Part shown: positions 8,324-15,210 of the stretch, one piece after another | How positions within the stretch are numbered: position 1 is the first letter of the stretch | How the letters are laid out: every line of letters starts with the position of its first letter | Assembly: GCF_047920995.1 (NCBI RefSeq) | Contig: NZ_JBLRWZ010000033.1 | Span: 1-26,787 of the forward strand | Length of the DNA: 26,787 nucleotides | DNA from: Aliidiomarina sp047920995 | GTDB taxonomy: Bacteria; Pseudomonadota; Gammaproteobacteria; Enterobacterales; Alteromonadaceae | Direction: 5' to 3' | Notes under the pieces: generated by a model | What the model was told of the DNA's origin: nothing | What the model saw: the letters and a program-made list of their open reading frames with translations, nothing else | Database searches by the model: none | Program-made: the position numbers and the translations under genes

Positions 8324-9556
8324 ATGACCCATAACAACAACCAATATCGGTTCGCGCTCACCGCGCTTACCTCGCTCTTCTTCATGTGGGGCTTTATCAC
8401 ATGTTTAAACGACATTCTTATTCCCTATTTGCGCTTACTGTTTGATTTAACTTACGCGCAATCAATGCTGATTCAATTTTGCTTCTTCGGTGCATACTTT
8501 ATTGTTTCTATTCCTGCCGGATTATTAATAGGCAAAATAGGCTATAAATCGGGCATTGTTACGGGGCTAATGGTTGCCGGCGCAGGCTGTGTTTTGTTCT
8601 ATCCAGCCGCCATGATGGAAGTGTATGGATTATTCTTGTTCGCACTGTTTGTACTCGCTTCTGGCATTACCATTTTGCAAGTAGCCGCCAACCCTTACGT
8701 TACTGTATTGGGTGAACCAAGCACCGCATCAAGCCGCCTCACCATGACCCAAGCCTTCAATTCACTCGGTACTACAGTGGCACCATTCTTCGGCGCTTGG
8801 CTAATATTTGGTGGCATGGCAGACCCAGAAGTAAACGGCGTAACCAATGAAACTGTTGCCCTACCCTACTTTATTCTTGCCGCTACGTTGATTCTGATGG
8901 CGATCATTTTTATCTACTTGAAACTGCCCGATATGGGCCGCGCAGATCCGGCCCTAGCCTTGCCAAACGAAGGTTCAGCATGGCGCCAACGCCACCTCGT
9001 GTTAGGTGCGGTTGGTATCTTTATGTATGTGGGTGCCGAGGTAAGTATCGGCAGTTTCTTAGCAATGTATCTAGCCTTGCCAGAAATTGGCGATATGAGC
9101 ATGTCGCGGGCTTCCCACTATATTTCTTGGTACTTTGGTGGCGCCATGGTAGGCCGCTTCTTAGGTGCGGCGATTATGCAAAAAATCTCCGGTAACCGAG
9201 TATTAGCCTTCAATGCCATTGCCGCCGTGCTGTTACTTGCCACCACTATAACCTCGTCTGGTACCCTAGCAATGTGGTCATTGCTCTTTGTGGGCTTGTG
9301 TAACTCAATTATGTTCCCAACTATTTTCAGCCTAGCACTACAAAACCTTGGTTCAAGCCGAGGCCAAGGCTCTGGTATTCTCTGCTTAGCGATTGTGGGC
9401 GGTGCAATTGTTCCGCTTGCGCAAGGTTTCTTGGCCGATCAGGTAGGTATCCAGATGTCGTTCATTCTGCCAGTGCTTTGCTACATCTACATTTTCTATT
9501 ATGGCGTGCGAGGATACTTACCTCGTGCAACTCAAACGGCACAGGAGGTAGCCTAA
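8324..9556 (+). CDS. FHS-family sugar MFS transporter (FucP/GluP-like)
   Basis: A 410-residue, roughly twelve-helix permease of the fucose-galactose-glucose:H+ symporter branch of the MFS. Family marks are TALTSLFFMWGFITCLNDILIP at the N-terminus (residues ~12-33), ANPYVTVLG near residue 127, MTQAFNSLGTTVAPFFG near residue 145, and LCNSIMFPTIFSLAL near residue 325. Relatives take up glucose, galactose, fucose or N-acetylglucosamine. Here the coupling to GH3 points to glucose. GAGG precedes the ATG. Its TAA overlaps the GH3 start (TAATG), so the two are translationally coupled. The operon runs rightward from the LacI-controlled intergenic region. Confidence 0.92.
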   Translation: MTHNNNQYRFALTALTSLFFMWGFITCLNDILIPYLRLLFDLTYAQSMLIQFCFFGAYFIVSIPAGLLIGKIGYKSGIVTGLMVAGAGCVLFYPAAMMEVYGLFLFALFVLASGITILQVAANPYVTVLGEPSTASSRLTMTQAFNSLGTTVAPFFGAWLIFGGMADPEVNGVTNETVALPYFILAATLILMAIIFIYLKLPDMGRADPALALPNEGSAWRQRHLVLGAVGIFMYVGAEVSIGSFLAMYLALPEIGDMSMSRASHYISWYFGGAMVGRFLGAAIMQKISGNRVLAFNAIAAVLLLATTITSSGTLAMWSLLFVGLCNSIMFPTIFSLALQNLGSSRGQGSGILCLAIVGGAIVPLAQGFLADQVGIQMSFILPVLCYIYIFYYGVRGYLPRATQTAQEVA

Positions 9557-12078
9557 TGCACTATTCTTGTTTTCGAAAAACACCGCTAGCGGTTGCTATC
9601 GCGTTTGCGTGTACCTACGCTTTAACCGCATGTACCGATGCCAGCGATAGCCCATATGCTAGCCAACACAGCAACGATATATGGCCGTATATTGAATCGC
9701 CTGTTGGCCTTAATGATGAGCTTGAAGCGCGCATTACCGAACTAATGGGCGGCATGACCCTTGAACAAAAAATTGCCCAAATGATTCAACCAGAAATCCG
9801 TGATATCACTGTTGAAGATATGCGCAAGTATGGTTTTGGTTCGTATCTCAATGGTGGCGGTTCGTTTCCAAATAACGATAAGTATGCCACGCCAGAAGAT
9901 TGGATCGCCTTGGCTGAAGCCATGTACAAGGCATCTATCGACGACAGTTTAGATGGCTCATCTATTCCTACTATGTGGGGAACCGATGCGGTGCATGGCC
10001 ATAACAATGTTATTGGCGCCACCATATTTCCGCATAACATTGGCCTTGGTGCTGCCAACAACCCGGCATTAATTGAAGAGATTGCCGCTGTTACCGCCCG
10101 TGAAGTAATGGTAACTGGTATCGATTGGGTATTTGCCCCCACAGTTGCTGTAGCCAAAAACCTACGTTGGGGCCGCACTTACGAGAGTTATTCTGAGAAT
10201 CCAGCGATTGTGCGAGATTATGCCGCCTCTATTGTTACTGGCCTGCAAGGTGAAGTGGGCGTTGATTTTCTTGATGATCAACGGGTAATTAGCACGGTGA
10301 AGCACTTTGTAGGTGACGGTGGCACTACCGACGGCATCGATCAAGGCGATACTGTGGTTGATGAACAAACCCTGTTTGATGTGCATGCACAGGGTTATGT
10401 AGGCGGCCTTGGCGCTGGTGCGCAAACCGTGATGGCCACCTTTAATAGCTGGAATGGTGAAAAAATTCACGGCAGCCATTACCTACTTACAGAAGTACTG
10501 AAAGAAAAAATGGGCTTCGATGGTTTAGTGGTAGGCGATTGGAATGGCCACGGCCAAATTCCAGGCTGCAGCAACGATAACTGCCCGCAAGCTGCGAACG
10601 CCGGTTTAGATATCTTTATGGTGCCTACCGATGCGTGGCAACCTCTTTATTACAACTTAATCAACCAAGTTCGCGAAGGAATTATTCCGCAAGAACGGGT
10701 AGATGATGCAGTGCGCCGAATTTTACGAGTAAAAATGCGCGCAGGCTTGTTCGATAAGCCAAGCCCCGCTAATCGCCCGTTCGCCGGCAGAACAGAGCTC
10801 ATTGGTGCTGCTGAGCACCGCGCCGTGGCGCGTGATGCGGTTCGCCAATCACTGGTACTACTCAAAAATAACGATCAGTTACTGCCGCTGAACCCTCAAC
10901 AGCGTATTCTGGTAGCAGGTGAAGCGGCTGATCATATTGGCCAACAATCCGGCGGCTGGACCATTAGCTGGCAAGGCACTGGTAACAGTAACGAAGATTT
11001 TCCTGGGGGCACTTCAATTTACCAAGGCATCGCTGATCAAGTAGAAGCAGCAGGCGGTAGTATTGAGCTTGCTGCAGATGGCCAGTTTAACGAACGGCCC
11101 GATGTAGCCATTGTTGTGTTCGGCGAACAACCTTACGCGGAAGGCAATGGCGACATCGCCAATCTTGATTTCCAACGCGGTAACGCAATCGATTTGGCGT
11201 TATTACACAGTTTGCGTGAACAAGGAATTCCAGTGGTAAGCCTGTTTATCAGTGGCCGGCCAATGTGGGTAAACCCTGAACTTAACGCCTCAGATGCCTT
11301 TATGGCGGTATGGTTGCCAGGTAGTGAAGGGCAAGGCGTAGCCGATGTAATTTTACGTGATGCCGAAGGCAACGTGCAGTTTGATGTTACCGGCCGCTTA
11401 CCATTCTCATGGCCTGCCACACCTAATGCCGAACAAACGCTGCTGCAACTTGGAATGGGCATGAGCTTCGGTGATGCCGATATATTAGATGGCGCACTGC
11501 CAGAAGATATGGGCTCAGAACTAGAAACCGAAGCATTAGTAGTGTTTGAACGCGCCGTGCAACAACCTTGGCTATTAGAGTTAAGCAGTTCCGGTTCACG
11601 CAGCATTGTGGCGAGCTCGGTACAGGCACTTCGCGCCATTCGCACAGAAACCTTCGATGACCGCGTGCAAGAAGATGCCCGTAGGTTGTATTTCTCGGGC
11701 GAAGAAGAAGCCGGCTTCAGCTTGGTTACTCCGTTCCCGCGTGATCTACGCGCGTATGATACCGAGGTGAGCGCACTATCCGTTACCTTGAAAACAGAAC
11801 GCACCGTGCCGGAGAACGTGCAATTTAACTTGTACTGCGGTGAAAACTGTAACGTGAGTACAAATATTGCCGCTGAACTCGCAGAATTGCCTGAAAACGA
11901 ATGGCAAACACTGAAGTTCAGCTTAAGTTGCTTACAGGAAGCGGGCTTTAATTTAGCGCAAGTTGGCAGTGCCTTTGGCCTGAGTACTGAATCTGCGTGG
12001 CAAGTAAGCTTTAACGATATACGTTTTGTTCCAGAGGTTGCAGAAGGCGCTGATACGATTTGTATCGGCAACGAGTAA
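9556..12078 (+). CDS. GH3 exo-beta-glucosidase lipoprotein (ExoP-like)
   Basis: An 840-residue glycoside hydrolase family 3 protein. The lipobox LTAC at about residues 24-27 marks it as a lipoprotein facing the periplasm or surface. The N-terminal barrel has MWGTDAVHGHNNV near residue 140, VKHFVGDGGTTDG near residue 240, and the nucleophile Asp328 in LVVGDWNGHG. The C-terminal half carries the second GH3 domain (SLVLLKNN, SGRPMWV, AVWLPGSEGQG), then a galactose-binding-like beta-sandwich from about residue 660. Size and layout match ExoP, an exo-1,3/1,4-beta-glucanase of Pseudoalteromonas. It would release glucose from laminari-oligosaccharides for the co-encoded transporter. Start chosen at the ATG in TAATG, with AGGAGG at 9543-9548. 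A longer in-frame extension into the transporter gene is rejected. Confidence 0.94.
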   Translation: MHYSCFRKTPLAVAIAFACTYALTACTDASDSPYASQHSNDIWPYIESPVGLNDELEARITELMGGMTLEQKIAQMIQPEIRDITVEDMRKYGFGSYLNGGGSFPNNDKYATPEDWIALAEAMYKASIDDSLDGSSIPTMWGTDAVHGHNNVIGATIFPHNIGLGAANNPALIEEIAAVTAREVMVTGIDWVFAPTVAVAKNLRWGRTYESYSENPAIVRDYAASIVTGLQGEVGVDFLDDQRVISTVKHFVGDGGTTDGIDQGDTVVDEQTLFDVHAQGYVGGLGAGAQTVMATFNSWNGEKIHGSHYLLTEVLKEKMGFDGLVVGDWNGHGQIPGCSNDNCPQAANAGLDIFMVPTDAWQPLYYNLINQVREGIIPQERVDDAVRRILRVKMRAGLFDKPSPANRPFAGRTELIGAAEHRAVARDAVRQSLVLLKNNDQLLPLNPQQRILVAGEAADHIGQQSGGWTISWQGTGNSNEDFPGGTSIYQGIADQVEAAGGSIELAADGQFNERPDVAIVVFGEQPYAEGNGDIANLDFQRGNAIDLALLHSLREQGIPVVSLFISGRPMWVNPELNASDAFMAVWLPGSEGQGVADVILRDAEGNVQFDVTGRLPFSWPATPNAEQTLLQLGMGMSFGDADILDGALPEDMGSELETEALVVFERAVQQPWLLELSSSGSRSIVASSVQALRAIRTETFDDRVQEDARRLYFSGEEEAGFSLVTPFPRDLRAYDTEVSALSVTLKTERTVPENVQFNLYCGENCNVSTNIAAELAELPENEWQTLKFSLSCLQEAGFNLAQVGSAFGLSTESAWQVSFNDIRFVPEVAEGADTICIGNE

Positions 12079-12113
12079 CAACCAAGCCAGCAGCACACTG
12101 GAGTAGTTAAAAG

Positions 12114-12149
12114 AAAACCCGCACTGCAAACTGCAGTGCGGGTTTTTTT
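12114..12149. terminator. Bidirectional rho-independent terminator
   Basis: A perfect 15-bp stem (left arm 12114-12128, right arm 12132-12146) with an AAC loop, rich in GC at its middle (CCCGCACTGCA). It is followed on the plus strand by T7 at 12143-12149 and on the minus strand by TTTTCTTTT. It ends the GH3 transcript (36 bases after its stop) and the convergent TonB-dependent receptor transcript (about 60 bases after its stop). Confidence 0.95.
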
Positions 12150-12208
12150 GTGGGGCCATCCTTGATTCTAATCTCTTCCTTGACCAGGGCTACTTACATG
12201 TTCTTATA

Positions 12209-15178
12209 TTAGAAGCTATAACGTGCCGCTAACGTGTAACGTGGGCCATACTGGCGGGCAAATAAGAACTGATTCTTAAAGCGACCATAACCTTGTTCCG
12301 TTTCATTCGTTAGGTTAAGCCCTTCGAAGAAAATAGTGAAGTTCTCGGTTACCGCATAGTTCACACTCATATCCCATTGGCCGTAAGCTTTCGCGTATTG
12401 TGGTGGCGCATCAGCTGAGCCCTGCGATTGGCCTACACCAATCAAATAGCTATCACGCCATGCGTAGGTAAGCTTAATAGACCAACCATGCTTCTCATAA
12501 AACCCTTGCACGTTCGCAGAATCACTAAGGCCTGTTAATGGCGCTTGCTGGGTTAAGCTGTTGTTATCAAACTTCACATCGCCTGTTACTAGGGTAGCAT
12601 TTACGCCAAAGCCAAAGCCGGTATCACCAATTACGTGTTGTAAGGCAAGCTCCACACCCTCAACCGTTTTGCTATCGGTATTGGTAGGTTGCGATATTTG
12701 CCAAACCATTAATGGATCATTCGCATTCGGCTCAATTACACCATTTTCGTTACCAAAACCAAGCGCCAGCATTTCATCAAAAATTGCTGTGCTGGTAGGC
12801 TGTTCGCCACGCGCCTCAAGGGAAGCAACAGCTTGTTGATAACGCGGTCCGGCAGCGATATCACGCAGGCCATCAATAGTGGTTTCGGTAATCGTGCTTT
12901 GAATGAAGTTATCAACTGATTTGCGGAATAAACCCACGGCCGCATAACTGCCCGGCGCGTAGTAATACTCTAATGCTAAATCAAGATTGGTAGATTCAAA
13001 TGGCAATAGGCTGGTATTACCTTGCCCACCCGAGCGAGCACCCGGGCGCGGGCTACCACTCAACGAGCGGCCTCCTGAGAGGGCCCCTAATGGTGCACGA
13101 GAAATGGTTTTACCCGCCGAGAATCTACCCACGAGCTGATCAGTAAGTTCAATTCTGAAATCAATGTTCGGTAACAACACATTGTTCGAACCGGTAAGCG
13201 TAAGAAAACTTACTTGATCTTGTGGCTCATATTGCATAATCCACTCAGAAGCACTTACCCAGTTTACTTGCCGTTCAACACGCTGCCGCACGCGGCTGGT
13301 TACATCGGTTGTTTCGTAGCGTAAACCAACGTTAACATTTGCTGGCATATCGCGAACATAAAACTCCCAATCAGATTGCACAAAAATTGCGTCTGTTACT
13401 TCGTTTACGTAGCTTTCGCTAGTAATCCCGTTAATGTAGGGATCGGCCAAATATACGTCATCACCCATCAAATCTCGGGTTAAATACGCCATCTGGCGGG
13501 CAACTGCCTCATCATAATCAAAGGTGTAATAGTAGTTGGTTAATAAATCACTACCACCACCACTAAATTGATCGAGGAAATTACCGGTTTCCACACGTGT
13601 AAACATGCTATCTGGGAAGATTTGCGTAAACGAAGGATTAAACCCTGGGCCGCCGCGCAAACCACTCCATGCGGTATACCCACCCATATCTTGGTCGGTA
13701 CGCGAAACACCTGCGGTTACTTTCGTAAGCGGAATATTAAAGGTATTGATATTCCGCCAATCGGTTCTGAATTGATATTGCTGAACCGTAGATTCTGCAG
13801 GGCGATGGAAAAATTGGCTGAAATTCGAATCAATTTCGCCTGCTCCCAGCACATTCGTGCCGTTATTCCAATTAACCTGCATTTGTGGAATATCGCCACT
13901 GCGATAATCATATATTTTCGAGCGGAGTTGATCTGAGCCTAATATAACCTGGCCAAAATGACCACTACCAGGATCGGCGCCGTCATTGGTTTTAGTATTA
14001 GAATCATGCACATCAAACCAAAGGCTCAACGAATCATTCACTTCATACTCAAGGTTCAAACCGATAGAACGCGAACGCACTTCGGTGGTACCTTTTTCCG
14101 CAGTAAACGAGCCATCATTACCCGCTATATCGGCAAAAATTGCGGTGCCATCGGCATCTAATTCATACGCATTAATATTGCCGCCAAACTCGTTCCATAT
14201 ACCCCAACCAAATGATTCTGTTCCGGTTAAGCTGCGGCTAGCAGTGTAATCGGTGGTAATCATTAAGCCATCTACTGGAGCAAATTGCAGAGTTAATTGG
14301 CCATTCGTACGTTGCTGGCTTACATCCGCAAATCCGTAGTTCATATCTTTTGGAAAGAAATGATTACCTACACGGTTGCCTTCTTCATCAATAGGCCGCG
14401 GATCAATAACACTGCTGGCATCTAAGTTACCTGGAAGTGGCACATTCGCTTGCCACCCTTGCACATTAGCCTGCTGGGTTTGGAAATCACGGCGATACTG
14501 AGAAATTGAGAACGCCACACCGAAGCGATCATCAGCAAAACTATCGCTATAAATAGCGGATAATTCCGGGGTAACGGTGTCACCTTTCACTACCGAAGAA
14601 TCGTGTACACCTTTCGCCATCAGCACAAGGTTTTGGCCACTACGCTCTAATGGGCGTGTAGTTACGATGTTTACGGTAGCACCTAAACCACCACTAGGCG
14701 TGGCTGCGCGCCCGGTTTTATATACTTCGAGTGCGCTAACCCCTTCCGAGGAAAGGTTTTCTAGATTGTATGAGCGGGTAAAGCCCGTACCTGGCATTTG
14801 TCGGCCATTTAACGTAATTAAGTTAAACTCCGGGCCAAAGCCCCGCACCGTAATTTGGCTCCCTTCACCATTCACCCGGCTTACCGTTACACCGGTAATC
14901 CGCTGCAATGATTCCGCTAAGTTGGTATCTGGAAACTTACCCATTTCCTCGGCAGAGATAGCATCAACGATGCCATCACTGTTGCGCTTAAATTGCGTTG
15001 AGCGCGCCAAACTACCCAGAATACCGCGAACTTGAATAACTTCTATCGCTTGTTCTTGTTCCGCTTGTTCTTCTTGCTCTGTTGTTTCTTGTGCGTACAG
15101 CGGAGACATCAAACCAGCGGTGAGAATTACCGACACTGCAGCTGCTACAGGGCTTTTCATAAACGTTATTTTTTTCAT
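12209..15178 (-). CDS. TonB-dependent outer-membrane receptor for glucan oligosaccharides
   Basis: A 989-residue protein. Residues 1-29 are a signal peptide (cleavage after LYA), followed by a Gln/Glu-rich linker and the segment AIEVIQVRGILGSLARSTQ, probably containing the TonB box. The plug domain spans about 60-175 (NLAESLQRITGVTVSR, QITVRGFGPEFNLITLNGRQ). The rest is the 22-strand barrel, ending in the terminal aromatic motif ARYSF. This is the carbohydrate-type receptor subfamily common in Alteromonadales and Xanthomonads, which imports oligosaccharides with energy from TonB-ExbB-ExbD (none encoded here). It starts 32 bases after the GH16 stop and shares that operon, so the likely cargo is GH16 products. 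There is no SusD-like partner, as is normal outside Bacteroidota. Confidence 0.95.
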   Translation of the reverse strand: MKKITFMKSPVAAAVSVILTAGLMSPLYAQETTEQEEQAEQEQAIEVIQVRGILGSLARSTQFKRNSDGIVDAISAEEMGKFPDTNLAESLQRITGVTVSRVNGEGSQITVRGFGPEFNLITLNGRQMPGTGFTRSYNLENLSSEGVSALEVYKTGRAATPSGGLGATVNIVTTRPLERSGQNLVLMAKGVHDSSVVKGDTVTPELSAIYSDSFADDRFGVAFSISQYRRDFQTQQANVQGWQANVPLPGNLDASSVIDPRPIDEEGNRVGNHFFPKDMNYGFADVSQQRTNGQLTLQFAPVDGLMITTDYTASRSLTGTESFGWGIWNEFGGNINAYELDADGTAIFADIAGNDGSFTAEKGTTEVRSRSIGLNLEYEVNDSLSLWFDVHDSNTKTNDGADPGSGHFGQVILGSDQLRSKIYDYRSGDIPQMQVNWNNGTNVLGAGEIDSNFSQFFHRPAESTVQQYQFRTDWRNINTFNIPLTKVTAGVSRTDQDMGGYTAWSGLRGGPGFNPSFTQIFPDSMFTRVETGNFLDQFSGGGSDLLTNYYYTFDYDEAVARQMAYLTRDLMGDDVYLADPYINGITSESYVNEVTDAIFVQSDWEFYVRDMPANVNVGLRYETTDVTSRVRQRVERQVNWVSASEWIMQYEPQDQVSFLTLTGSNNVLLPNIDFRIELTDQLVGRFSAGKTISRAPLGALSGGRSLSGSPRPGARSGGQGNTSLLPFESTNLDLALEYYYAPGSYAAVGLFRKSVDNFIQSTITETTIDGLRDIAAGPRYQQAVASLEARGEQPTSTAIFDEMLALGFGNENGVIEPNANDPLMVWQISQPTNTDSKTVEGVELALQHVIGDTGFGFGVNATLVTGDVKFDNNSLTQQAPLTGLSDSANVQGFYEKHGWSIKLTYAWRDSYLIGVGQSQGSADAPPQYAKAYGQWDMSVNYAVTENFTIFFEGLNLTNETEQGYGRFKNQFLFARQYGPRYTLAARYSF

Positions 15179-15210
15179 GATTCTTTTATCCGTTTTGTGC
15201 GCTGTACGCG

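Noticed and set aside
9478..9555. Longer GH3 start inside the transporter gene
   Set aside because: It would overlap conserved transporter sequence. The ATG at 9556 has AGGAGG upstream and begins a lipoprotein signal.
11133..12098. Long open frame antisense to the GH3 gene
   Set aside because: A Ser/Thr/Ala-rich shadow of a well-supported enzyme gene with no recognisable domain.
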